NCBI GenBank assembly: GCA_028023455.1
Contig: JAQFVV010012420.1
Coordinates: 8,323,194-8,387,193 of the forward strand
Direction: 5' to 3'
From: Epiperipatus broadwayi
Lineage: Eukaryota > Onychophora > Udeonychophora > Euonychophora > Peripatidae
Length of the DNA stretch: 64,000 nt
Both the position numbers and the translations under genes were made by a program. Of the stretch, positions 23,880-34,421 are shown piece after piece (position 1 is the first letter of the stretch; each line of letters opens with the position of its first letter). Below the pieces are notes generated by a model. The model saw only the letters and a program-made list of their open reading frames with translations. It made no database searches and had not been told where the DNA came from.

Positions 23880-24395
23880 GATGGGGTTAAGTAAAGAGCG
23901 TTATATTGTTGTGACGGAAGATTGTTCATCTTACATATCAATACTGAGTGAACCTTGTTGCTTGTTATGTATATCTTGGTTTAGAGCGTTTTTTTGATGA
24001 GATTGAGCTTGGGGCATTAAGTCTTAGGTATTTGTGGAACTGTGAATAGGTTCCAGGTATCTTCGAATCAACGTTTTGATGTAAGCAATTGATCTCTATT
24101 CCTCATTTGGGTTAGTTTTTGAATGAAATAGGTATCTTCATTCAGGTGCGGAGTAATGAAATATTTCATACACATGACTGCCCATATGGCATAAGTTAAA
24201 AAAATTGAGAATCTTATTACTGCAATTTTTTTGGTTTTAAGACAGTCTTTAAGTGAGAGGATTTTGTAGTAATCAATTTTTGAGTTTCCATAGATAATTT
24301 TTCAGATATTACCCAGACCCAGACCGGAGCATTTGAGAATAATGTGATTAACTGTTTCTTCTTGTCTTTTTCAGTTTCTGACTTTAATAAAACTT
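23880..24395 (-). pseudogene. C-terminus of a LINE reverse-transcriptase ORF, relic
   Basis: On the minus strand EETVNHIILKCSGL (near 24,320-24,365) matches the second half of the Cys/His motif found after the RT domain of many non-LTR retrotransposons. It is followed by KILSLKDCLKTKKIAVIRFS and IFLTYAIWAVMCM, after which the frame is interrupted. The spacing and the hydrophobic segment resemble the tail of the LINE at 57.9 kb (EETQEHLFYLCPAL and then FMLYAYWC), so the two may be related families. The first cysteine pair is not visible and stops interrupt the frame. No simple-repeat tail is seen. Confidence 0.5.
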
Positions 24396-24623
24396 TATTT
24401 TTAAATATGCAGAAAATGTATTAACAGTGAATAAAGGGAATTAAATAAATGTTTATAAAAAGATAAATAAAAAATCGGTTTTGTAAAAGATAAAAGAAAA
24501 AATAAATAAAACAAGAAAATAATGAACCCCTGTATCTTTTATATTTTTTTTTTAATTATAAATTGAGAACAATAGATTAATTGCCTAGTTAAATTTGTTA
24601 ATTGAAATACCTATTATCATTCA

Positions 24624-24700
24624 GTTTTTTTTTTCTCATGTGTCATAGCATCAGCCAGGGAAGCGAACCCGCTAACCCAGGACAACCGCTTGACATTGCA
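24624..24700 (-). mobile_element. tRNA-derived SINE, copy C (old, partial)
   Basis: On the minus strand the B-box region (GCGGGTTCGCTTCCC-like) and the terminal GCTATGACAC are recognisable, followed by an A tail seen here as T10. The 5' part including the A box has decayed or is missing. Confidence 0.6.
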
Positions 24701-26040
24701 ATTAATTATTGCAATAATATGTGACCAAACAATGAATAATATTTCTGTAGTGTAATTTTTACTACAACACTTTGTGTATGGGGTGTAATCATAAAGATAT
24801 GTGAAAAATATTATGATCCCCAAGATTCACATTTCATGCTGTACTAGTACTCATCAGTAAGCCTAGATAACAATCTCTTACACATATCTTTATCATTGTT
24901 TAATACATATAGATAGCCTTCTTGAGTTTGATAGACTTAATCACTGTTTCTTTACATAGGGCACATAATGCTACCCACTAAAGATTTTCCATTAAACATC
25001 CCAAAGGGAATTAAATTATTGTCCCAAATATAAATATATGTTCTGTTACTAAAACTTTTATAAAAAATGTATTAAATTTTAATATGACCAGGACATTTTT
25101 TTCTATTGTCAATTTAGAACTTTAAATTTGTTGAAATGATGAAAGTTCTCATGGAGTGGCTATTTGTCAAAATTTAAGATTAATGTGTTTTTCAAGAAGA
25201 TTAATAAATATAATAAAATGCTTGAGGAATTAGTACTCTTCTATGCCTTTATTAATATTTCAATTAACAAATATTGTGCTGAATGTTGATACAGTAAATC
25301 CTGGACTTTGAAAATTTTCATCCTATTGATTAATAAAACTAAGTTAAAGATTTAAATTTATTAATTATTTAATAATTTTATTCTCATATATAGTTTGAGT
25401 AATAGACTTTCTTAATATATTACTCTTCTGATTAAAATATGATCTTTTATTACAAAATCCAAATTTTAATTCTTAAAAATAATTTTATCTTCTGAATGGC
25501 ACTGTATTACGTAATATTTAATTGCTACATATTTTATTTCTAAAGAAAAAATATATTATTTTTTTTATTTATAAAAAGCAGCAATCATGTAAAAATCCGG
25601 AAAAATTATTGTAGTTAATAACTAAGACTCTATTCTGTGATAACATGATAGCTTAAGAGTCAATATATCTAGATTAAAACTCAACCTGTCATTTCTGATG
25701 TTCTCCACCATATAATCTAATTATTTTTTGCTATTCATTCTTTTAACAATTCACTGCTAGTTTTCAAAAACTATCTTTTTGTGATCTTATATCATTCTGC
25801 TAAAGTATTACAGTCTTCTAATGCTTTTATTTTTAAAACTTTAATATAAAATTATTCAACTCATTTGTTCTCATTAAAAAATGGACTAATTAGTATAATT
25901 TTGACTTGATGTAATTGTAAAAACAGATATTTATCTTTATAAGTCGAAATCTTTGCAAGCTAAGCATCATTTGTGATCGCTCAAATGTTCAAAAATATTT
26001 TTGCCCAAAATAAACATCTATACAATATATATATATATTT
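24701..26040. other. AT-rich non-coding DNA
   Basis: No gene or mobile element recognised; ends in a short (AT)n run just before SINE copy D. Confidence 0.5.
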
Positions 26041-26122
26041 CCATGCGTCAAAGCATCAGCTGGGAAGCTAACCCAGGTCAACTTCTTGTAAGGCAGCTAT
26101 GCTGACCACTCAGCCACCAATG
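26041..26122 (-). mobile_element. tRNA-derived SINE, copy D (old)
   Basis: On the minus strand it starts CATTGGTGGCTGAGTGGTCAGC, whose TGGCTGAGTGG is a near-perfect pol III A box. It continues with a GCTGCCTT/AAG stem region and ends GCTTTGACGCATGG. The B-box region has a small deletion compared with copies A and B. It preserves the A box better than the young copies do, hinting at the ancestral tRNA head. Confidence 0.6.
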
Positions 26123-27137
26123 CTTGACATCTATACAATGTATTATGTTAGCTATTCATTAAGAAAAGTTATATACATGATAGCATCATTCAGTTCTCTG
26201 TTCAAATTTCAAAATTTTTATTGCTTCCAACTGTTTTAACAATTGTTCTTGTCTGAAATAAATTAAGTGTTGTATGTTTGTGTGTGCCATTCACTCATGA
26301 ATGTAGACAATTCATTCTTTTCTTTGTATTTATTTTGATTATTAATTGAATTTTTGATGATAATCAGCATCATCTTTGATACTACTGCTATTTAATCATA
26401 TTTACTGTGTATTTCTCATTTATTTATTCCATTACAATATGTTTATATATTAAAATAAAAAAATTATAGTAAAAGATGTAAACATATGTTATTTTTGTGT
26501 ATGCTTGTTCATAATTTGATTGCATTACACCTGTCATCATCTGAACAGAAGTGTTTATTCGAATAGTGTGGTTCAAATACTGACAATTTTCTGTTCTTCA
26601 GAGTTTTCACAAAAATTTATTGAAGAATCATCACTTTCCTTTATGATGGTAGGTGTAAGCTATTATATATATGAAAATGTATTATATGGACTCATCCATA
26701 TGTTATTAAAAACACTATTGTAATGAAGTTTCAGCTAAATAGTCCCTAACATCATCTGGGTGTAAAGTTGTTTTAAAAATATTGTAAAGAAATTGAAAGC
26801 GTTATGTGGAATAAATTAAAATTACATATATAAATACAACTAACTTCAGCATTTTTAAAGAATTTTATTGCACATACTTTTAGTGTTGTTTTACTTGTTG
26901 TTTGCAATACCTCTAATTTTTTAAAAAAGTAATATTCATTACTATGACAGGTCGAATTCAGAATATTGTATAATAGTAATACAGATGAAACATAATAATA
27001 TATATTTATATATACAATTTTAATAATTTTAGTGGATTTAATTGACATAAATATTTAATAAATAGAATTTTCTATTTATAAATTTATTTATATAAACCAC
27101 AGCCAGATGTTAATAAGATAGTAGCCAATGAAAACAG

Positions 27138-27171
<34 letters not shown>

Positions 27172-27186
27172 TATGTTTTATATATA

Positions 27187-27225
<39 letters not shown>

Positions 27226-28350
27226 ACTAATTGATTAATACTTTAGATCTTAATTTACCTGTATATTATTCATATTAAAAATCAAAAATTACTTATGTAA
27301 TGTAATTAACCATATTCTACATTTATTGAGAGATTAACTTAATCTAATAGTTAATTTTATCTACATATCAAAAATTAAAATACCATTCAGTTCAATTAAT
27401 GGTCAGTCTGGGGGGGGGGGGGTAGTAGAATTTTAAGATATTTGAAAATATAACTCTTAGTATTACATTTAGTCGTTTTTTTTTATTATTAAACAATGCT
27501 TAAGATGTCTTTTTGGAATATTAGTTTAATTAATCTGAAAGTGAGAATGATAATATAACAATAAAATCATGCCCATTTATTTGAAAGTTTTATTTCACCA
27601 AGATGATTTCACATAACACTTTAGTTTTGTCCTTAAAAATTTCACCCACAGAACTTTCAGACAGTTCAATGAGCATTATGCATAATGCATGAGTGGCTTA
27701 TCGATCCTTTGATTAACTTATAAACTTTTGTAATACAAATTTATATATGTTGTTTGAAAATATATAACTTTAAAAATTCTGAATAATAAATGGTATTAGA
27801 AATTTGTTATAACATCTATAATTTTCCTATATAGTTACTGTGCTGAAGTTTGGAATTATCTAATTTTCTTTGTGCAAATTCATTGCAAAACTTTCTCTGC
27901 TTATTGCAATGAAAGCACTGGTTTATTTTATTTGATCTATTGTTTTAAATAAAGAACATTTGAAAGTCTTGTATTCATATTTCAAAACGAACATATGATT
28001 GCAGATTATCTTCAGAAAAGATCAGGATTTAAACTTACAATATCTTACAGCTTCCTTTAATTTTTTTTCTATACAATAGGTAGAAACTGTGAATATAGCA
28101 TTACCATCCAGTGTCAATTGATTAGACAATAAATGCCTTTAATACATATTTTGAGAATAATCAGAAAAACCTATTTGATATATATCATTTTTCAATTAAT
28201 ACAGAACAGAAGCCACTAAAATGTATAGCCTATTCTTAGACATTCATTACAATCATGTTGGCTAAGGTTCAAAATCATAGGGTATTTTGAAACTCATATT
28301 ATTAGAAAATAAAGGTGGCTTCTAGATAAATGTGAACAAATCCTGCTTAT
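26123..28350. other. AT-rich non-coding DNA with TA arrays
   Basis: No gene recognised. Two (TA)n arrays lie at 27,139-27,222 and a run of 12 G at 27,411-27,422. Small frames such as 26,520-26,723 and 26,773-27,048 have low-complexity composition and no family resemblance. Confidence 0.5.
27139..27222. repeat. (TA)n arrays
   Basis: Two long TA dinucleotide runs, about 27,139-27,168 and 27,188-27,222, are separated by a short AT-rich spacer. Confidence 0.85.
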
Positions 28351-28381
28351 TTACTGAAGATGGATAATAACCAGGAACTAG

Positions 28382-28760
28382 TCTGAAAATCTAAATACCA
28401 CTCAAAGAAGTATGGAGAGGTGTATGTTGGGAGTAACAAGAAGAGATCGGAAATGCAATGTATGGGTAAGACAACAAACAGGTGTTACTGACCTTATTGA
28501 AAAAATTAAAAGATTGAAATGGAGTTGGGTTGGACATATTGCTAGAAGAGATGATAATAGATGGACAATTGAATTTTTCAACTGGATTCCAAGAGATTGT
28601 AAAAGACCCAGAAAGAGACCACATGTGATATGGATGGATGAAATAAGAAAATGTGCAGGGGTGTTGTGGAGAAGAGAAGCTAAAGACTGGAGAAGATGGA
28701 TTAAACTTGGAGAGACCTTCATCCTGCAGTGGATTGATAATGGTTGATGATGATGATGAC
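28382..28760 (+). mobile_element. 5'-truncated RTE-type LINE, 3' end with TGA repeats
   Basis: An open frame (ATG at 28,412, but similarity starts upstream with TTQRSMERCMLG) encodes the C-terminal region of an RTE-type reverse transcriptase. It includes GVTDLIEKIKRLKWSWVGHI, ARRDDNRW, a K/R-rich PRDCKRPRKRP segment and the terminal FILQWIDNG. This is one of the best-preserved coding stretches in the window: 111 codons without a stop. The element ends in TGATGATGATGATGA, the short tandem tail typical of RTE elements. The RT catalytic domain is lost by 5' truncation. The 3' end matches that of the older minus-strand RTE at 2.7 kb. Confidence 0.85.
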
Positions 28761-29610
28761 TCAAGCTTCCAATACATGACTCTATAGAATAGTAAATATA
28801 ATCAGTTATTGCCTTTAATGATTTTATATTCTTTATTATTGCTATGAATATGAGGCAAACGGCCTCAAAAGCGCTTAGCGTTTAATATTTTTTGCACTCT
28901 CTATAGCTTCTCTTTCAAGTGCTTCACACGCTTTTAATTTTATATATTTTACTATTTTATATAATATCTTGTAATTAAATATTACATTTTGTGGAATGCT
29001 ATATTTTTTTGTATTTCTTTTTAATCAATGCTGACTGTAATTTATTTTGATGTTTTTCCTGCAGTAACCTTCGTTTTTGGAAATATTTTTTTTAAAAAAC
29101 GTTAATTCCATAAAGTTATTATTGAACCAATGTCAATATAATTGATAAATATTGTTCAAAATATATATAGACTTTTGGTTTATATCTGTGTGTATCTTAA
29201 AGGGGTAAAAGAAAATGTAAAATTTATGACCTGGTTTTCAGTAATAAGATTCTAGAATAATTATATCAAAAAGATGAAAGGAAATAAAATCTCATCAATG
29301 ATAATCACAATTATTAGCACTTGATCGTAATATCCTATAGTCTATTTATCCAATCTTATCTTCAAGCAAAAAATTTAATATATATAGATATAAATACTTA
29401 CATGCATGTAAGTGTGAATTATATTAAATCAGTTCATATATTTAGAACAATAAAGACTTTGTCTCAGTATTAGAATAATTTTATCTCATTATATTAATAA
29501 AATTAAATATATTCCATTTTTTATAAACAGTGACTAATTCATTTACTTAGCCAATATTTTTTTTAAATGTCATTTTTAAATAAAATATTTTTTTAATATA
29601 TTGTAATGGT
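28761..29610. other. AT-rich non-coding DNA
   Basis: Nothing recognisable. A small GC-richer string with AGCGCTTAGCG occurs near 28,872. Confidence 0.5.
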
Positions 29611-30330
29611 AAGCACTCTTTTAACAAAAATGCTAATGGGTAAAACATATCATTAAACATAAAATATTTGCAAATTAATTTTAGTTTAGGGAAATTATGA
29701 ATATCTAGCAGGCAACTGCATAAATAGTGGAGTGACTATACAAGTTTCCTTTTTAATTAATTTTTAAAAGTCACATATAAGGATCAGATTGAGAACACAT
29801 AAAACACAAGTTTTTATGCAGATTCGGTGATATTTCCTGATCTTTATCCTCTTCACATTTATGATATTATTAAGTGACAAAGGAAAATAATCTATTTAGA
29901 ATTCAGATAAGAAATAAACAAGCAACAAACTTATTAACAGTAACTAATTGTTAATTAACGGTTATAAATCATATTTACATCTAAATATTTATGTGGAGAG
30001 CATGCATGACAGAAAAAATCTTTGTTTATTCATAACAATTCATAAAAAAGTTTATAATAAGTTTATTCAATTATCTATTTATGTTCCAGGGACCTCATTT
30101 TTATTTAACCTTTGAATGAGATATATGGGCATAAGAATCCTCATTTAATATTTTTAATTTCTAGTGGATTGTTTATTTCGTAGTTTATTCCCATGAAGTT
30201 TTTTCCTATGATTGAGGATATCAAAATTGCACAAATTTACAAATTCATGCATAGAAAAGTATTTTTGACAGCTAAATAGAAGGCATGTTTCTTTGAGCCA
30301 TGTGTCACATATTGTAAACATCTGCAAGCT
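29611..30330 (+). repeat. ~720-bp repeated segment, copy 1
   Basis: This segment is colinear with 33,269-34,421. Shared blocks include CTCTTTTAACAAAAAT, GGGAAATTATGAATATCTA, CAAGTTTTTATGCAGAT and ATTTCCTGATC, TTTAACCTTTGAATGAGATAT, AAGAATCCTCATTTAATATT and GAAGTTTTTTCCTATGATTGA. Divergence is moderate and spread along the length. No coding potential is seen. It is either an unrecognised mobile element or a segmental duplication. This copy lacks the insertion found in copy 2 and so serves as its empty site, reading CAATTCATAAAAAAG near 30,039. Confidence 0.75.
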
Positions 30331-30940
30331 TTTACTAGGCTGTTAAACTATAGTTAATCTCTAAGGCATTCTTTTATTTACAGTTCCATAACTAGCTAAA
30401 TTAAAAGAAATTCCAGGATGGTACACTCTGAAGTTGTCATCCCTAAAACTGCATTATATCTTTTTAAATAATCATTAATTTTTTTTTGACTTTCATCTTG
30501 TAAGTAGCACAATGAAAAAGCATTTTTTCTTTACCTTTTCTTTGACAAGCAGATAATGTAAAAAATGTTTTTTCCCAATTGGTTTCCATAGAAACATTTT
30601 ATAATTATTATTATTTAAAATTTCTTTATAATTAATTTTATATTCATGACTTTTATACATTTTATAATACATAATAAAAAACAATACATATACATTTACC
30701 AAAAAGTCATCCATGTAAACTTTGTCATGGAGGTTACATTTGTCTCTCCTCCATTTAGGAATAAAATAGAATTAATTTGACATAAACATCAATTGATTTT
30801 ATTTCTACTCTAATTTTTTTTTCTTTTAATCTTAAAATAATGTCACACTTATCCACACTGTTTTTAAAAACAGACTTACAGGCTGGTGCAAATATAACAA
30901 ACAATATGTCATCCTTGGTCTAGATAATATTTCTTAATTT

Positions 30941-30942
<2 letters not shown>
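30331..30942. other. AT-rich non-coding DNA
   Basis: Nothing recognisable; the 73-codon minus-strand frame at 30,493-30,714 is lysine/tyrosine-rich and shows no family features. Confidence 0.45.
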
Positions 30943-30968
<26 letters not shown>

Positions 30969-30974
<6 letters not shown>

Positions 30975-31165
30975 CAAACAAATATATTTAACACAGTATT
31001 CAAAATTAAATAATCTATTCTTTACCAGAAGTACTTTCAATTGTTTCACTGACAATCTTTATCAACTGTTGATAAAGATTGTCAATGAAACAATTGAAAG
31101 TACTTCTGGTAAAGAATAGATTATTTAATTTTGAATACTGTGTTAAATATATTTGTTTGAATTAT
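30969..31165. repeat. Near-perfect 197-bp palindrome
   Basis: The centre is the T at 31,067. Arms of about 98 bases on each side are reverse complements with one mismatch noticed (near 31,050 against 31,084). A (TA)n run abuts the left side, and the right continues ATTATTATATA. With essentially no loop, the whole could extrude as a cruciform or be transcribed as a long hairpin. No terminal repeats or coding content identify it. Confidence 0.9.
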
Positions 31166-31206
31166 TATTATATAATTTAAAAATACAGACATTTAATGGT
31201 TGTAGT

Positions 31207-31272
31207 TATATATATATATATATATATATATATTGAGCTGACTTAAAATATCAGCTCAATATATATATATAT
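31207..31272. repeat. (TA)n-flanked small palindrome
   Basis: TGAGCTGA (31,234-31,241) and TCAGCTCA (31,251-31,258) are inverted around a 9-base loop and flanked on both sides by TA repeats, giving a palindrome of about 65 bp only 40 bp from the larger one. Confidence 0.85.
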
Positions 31273-31858
31273 GATTTTCATAAATTCAATTGAAATTATT
31301 TATTGGATTTAATCATTCACTCACAATGTTGAGATAAACAAAGAAATCTCTTACTGACAATGAATGTACCATGCAACATGATCACCAAGAGAGCTGTCTT
31401 AAGCAAAAATATAATATCAACCAAACCACATATAAATGAACACCAATATATTTAAGTAAAACCTAGTTCACTACAAGACTTAGAGGCTGATGCACAATAA
31501 AATGTAAGAATTATGCCTGGATCACTTTTGTTATGTAGGGACTGATAACTATAAGTATAAAATAGATTAGAACAGTACTAAGGTAAAGATTCTGGAGTAT
31601 TATGAAAACATGGCAATCTCAAAACAATGAAAAACTCTCCATTGATCATCAATACAGAAAGCAACATGATCAACCATCGATAAACCAATGGAATCAATTT
31701 TAGTTCAAACTATATAGTGGTCATTTTTTGTCTCTCCTTTTATCTACTTTTATAATCTTCTACATAATTATTTTTTCATTTTCCTATAACATGCACCCTT
31801 TTAACAAGTCCAGAATGGTCAACTTAGAGGATATCCTCATTCAAAGAAGGATTAAACT
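31273..31858. other. AT-rich non-coding DNA
   Basis: No recognisable gene or element. Composition is slightly less AT-rich near 31,380-31,700, without a supportable frame. Confidence 0.45.
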
Positions 31859-31950
31859 TTGTTTTTTTTTTTCTAAATATTTTTTATTAATATGCAGGCC
31901 CTCATGTTTTTTTTTTTTTCTAAATATTTTTTATTAATATGCAGGCCCTC
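31859..31950. repeat. ~46-bp tandem duplication
   Basis: A block of a T tract, CTAAATATTTTTTATTAATA and TGCAGGCCCTCA occurs twice in direct succession, identical apart from the length of the T tract. The identity suggests a recent duplication. Confidence 0.85.
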
Positions 31951-32106
31951 ACTCAGAATGATCTGAAGAATCTTTTATTTATCACATAGTAAATCTGACT
32001 CATCTCTAGAAAAACGAATTTTCTATTTCTTGCTTTCTAGTTCTACTTTTTACTTTTGATCTCATATAATGAGATTTTGAACTTAACAATTTATTGGATA
32101 ATCTAC

Positions 32107-32750
32107 CTAGATCTTGATGGTTTTATGGTCCTTTTTTTCATACACCCTTCCAAGCAAATTACTTTTATATTTAACTCTATTAGAATGATCTTCTTGGTCA
32201 TCTATTTCTATTATATTTAAATAACATAATTCATTTTCCAAATTAATTACTTCTTCACCTTTACCTTTATTATGTGTATTTCCAGATATATAGTCAACTA
32301 TAATGCAAATATCACTATCCAAGGCTTCTGTATCAATTCTAAAGTCATTTCTGGCATTTATCATTAATTTTATCTGTATCATATATCTTAGATTTAATAC
32401 CTATATCCTATGATTTTGAAATTATATCACAAGTAGCTATCTCTATTTGCTCATCTTTATTCAATTGAACTTTGAGACTTATCTCACTAGCCTTATTTTC
32501 TAACACTATAAAGCAACTTTCCAATCTACTTATTATTTCTTCACTTAGTTTGTTTTGATTTTTTTCCTCTTGTCTGACTCTCAATTTGGCTTTTCAGTCC
32601 TTCAATTTGGATTTTATAATTTTCACTTTGTTTTTCAATTTTATCTTTCAATTCTGTGAACATGTTTATAATCATATTCATAAACTCATTACTATGAGTC
32701 TCAGTTTCACTTCCCTGAGCTTCCATTTTCACTTTAGCTCGAGTAATCAT
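32107..32750 (-). pseudogene. Relic of an unidentified coiled-coil ORF
   Basis: Two minus-strand frames lie in order. The upstream one (32,541-32,750, 69 codons) starts MITRAKVKMEAQGSETE and runs into a charged coiled-coil stretch (ELKDKIEKQSENYKIQIEG, then KSQIESQTRGKKSKQ). The other (32,107-32,382, 91 codons) is acidic, with ENELCYLNIIEIDDQ. Between them a frame with SLKVQLNKDEQIEI can be read after shifts. An N-terminal MTxRA-like start plus coiled coil is seen in gag-like ORFs of some retrotransposons, but I recognise no diagnostic domain. SINE copy B sits 150 bp away. Confidence 0.4.
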
Positions 32751-32900
32751 ATGTAAAAGAGTATAATAAAATTAGCTGCTACCTTTTCTATAATAATTTA
32801 AAAATATATACAAATACTTTTTTTCCCTTTACTTATTTGACAATTAGAATATCCACCCCTCTTTCTATCCTGCAGCTTTTCTATAACTGCACTGAATTTC

Positions 32901-32998
32901 TTTTTTTTTTTTAAGTGTCATAGCATCGGCCGGGACGCGAACCCGCAACCCGGGCAACTGCCTGCAAGTGCAAGGCAGTCGCGCTGACCTCTCGACCA
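32901..32998 (-). mobile_element. tRNA-derived SINE, copy B (young)
   Basis: This is almost identical to copy A at 71-165, with one difference noticed: the B box here reads GGGTTCGCGTCC, closer to the pol III consensus. On the minus strand it runs from TGGTCGAGAGG at the 32,998 end to GCTATGACACTTA and a T12 tract (the A tail). The low divergence marks recent spread of this SINE. Confidence 0.7.
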
Positions 32999-33268
32999 TT
33001 TTGTTTTATTTGCCTACTATTATCTCTACCAACCCATTTCTATTACTATCATGTTTAAAGATGCGTATAATGTTATTTATTGATTTTTTTTCTTACTACA
33101 AAAATAAATTCTTATATTTTTCATCTGACCAATAATTTTATATTTTATATTTTAATGGCTAATTTTTTTTTTCAGATGCTAATAAAAAATATTTTAAAAC
33201 TGAACTGGGTTCAATCCCTGTTGGTTTTAATCGAGAATATCCCAGACTGGCCCCCAAATGTAACACTT

Positions 33269-34421
33269 AAGTGCTCTTTTAACAAAAATTCTAATTGGCA
33301 AAAAAAATATAATAAAATGTAAAATAATCGCAAACTAATTTTAGACTAGGGAAATTATGAATATCTAACAAGTAACTGCGGCGACAGCTTATATAGGGGA
33401 ATGACTTTACAAGTTTTATTTTTATTATTTATTAAAGTAACAGATAATGATCAGCTTGGGCGCACATAAAGAACAAGTTTTTATGCAGATCCAGCTATAT
33501 TTCCTGATCGTTATCCTCTTCCCATTTATGACATTATTAAATAACAAAGTAAAATAATCTACTTAGAATTCGATTGAGAAATAAACAAGCAATAAAATTA
33601 TTAACAATAATTCTAATTTTAATTAACAAACGTAATGAAAATAATATAACAAATTGTATTTACATATTGATATCTAGGTATTTCTATGGAGATGCACACG
33701 TGACAGAAAAAAATCTTTGCTTATTCATAACAATTTATTAAAAAGTCAACATGGGTAGGATGACAACCTTGGCACTATCAAGGGCTTTGAACGTTCCATC
33801 ATCAGATTTTCAATGAAATGGAAGGCTAAAGAGTTGTGAGTTGGAATAGTTTGAAGCCTGTCCATTAAAGTATAAAGATTGGCTATCTTAATATAAAGCT
33901 GAGTACTGATTATATATATGTGTGAGGATAGTAATCTGGACCAACTGATGATTGCTGGTTTAGCATGAAATATGTATATTGGTGATTATTTATCTTTTCA
34001 ACATGTGTGTGATCAGGTGGGTCAGCAATATGAGATGGCACTGAGAGTGGTGGCTCGTGTGAAATTCGAACCCCGCAAATATTACATATATAAATGCAGT
34101 TTTAAACCTGTACAATGTATTAAAAAGTTTATACTAAGTTTATTCAGTTACCTGTTTATGTTCTAGTGAGCTCACTGTTTTTTAACCTTTGAATGAGATA
34201 TGTGACCATAAGAATCCTCATTTAATATTTTTAATTTCTCATGATTTGTTTTATTAAATTCCTTTCATAGTTTATTTTCATGAAGTTTTTTCCTATGATT
34301 GAAGGTATCAAAAATTATGCAGATTTATAAGTCCAGTCATAGATGAGTATTTTTATTTGACAACTAATTTGAGGGCTAATTTTCTTTTGCCAAGTGTCAT
34401 ATATTTTAAGTGACTGCAATC
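33269..34421 (+). repeat. ~0.8-kb repeated segment, copy 2, interrupted
   Basis: Colinear with 29,611-30,330 but split at 33,745 by a ~370-bp insertion and its duplicated target. The two flanks together match copy 1 without a gap apart from that insertion, which fixes the insertion point exactly. Confidence 0.75.
33746..34117 (+). mobile_element. Repeat family R, copy 2, with target duplications
   Basis: A 372-bp insertion bounded by a direct repeat, TATTAAAAAG (33,736-33,745 and 34,118-34,127). With one mismatch the duplication extends to ~16 bp. Copy 1 of the surrounding segment shows the uninterrupted site. Contents match family R at 11.7 and 51.7 kb. A B-box-like ATTCGAACCCC lies at ~34,065-34,075, but no convincing A box or poly(A) tail is seen. 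A variable-length target duplication favours LINE-assisted retroposition, so a SINE-like element is likely. Confidence 0.7.

Noticed and set aside
27411-27422. Run of twelve G as a G-quadruplex candidate
   Set aside because: A single G run without neighbouring G tracts cannot form a standard intramolecular quadruplex; it is likely slippage.
28391-28777. Two minus-strand frames of ~120-128 codons
   Set aside because: They are antisense shadows of the RTE C-terminal frame at 28,382-28,745.
33176-33259. Possible 84-bp exon after a TTTTTTTTTCAG acceptor, with a GTAACA donor
   Set aside because: The donor is weak, the first half is low-complexity Lys/Asn/Ile, and there is no recognisable family or partner exon.
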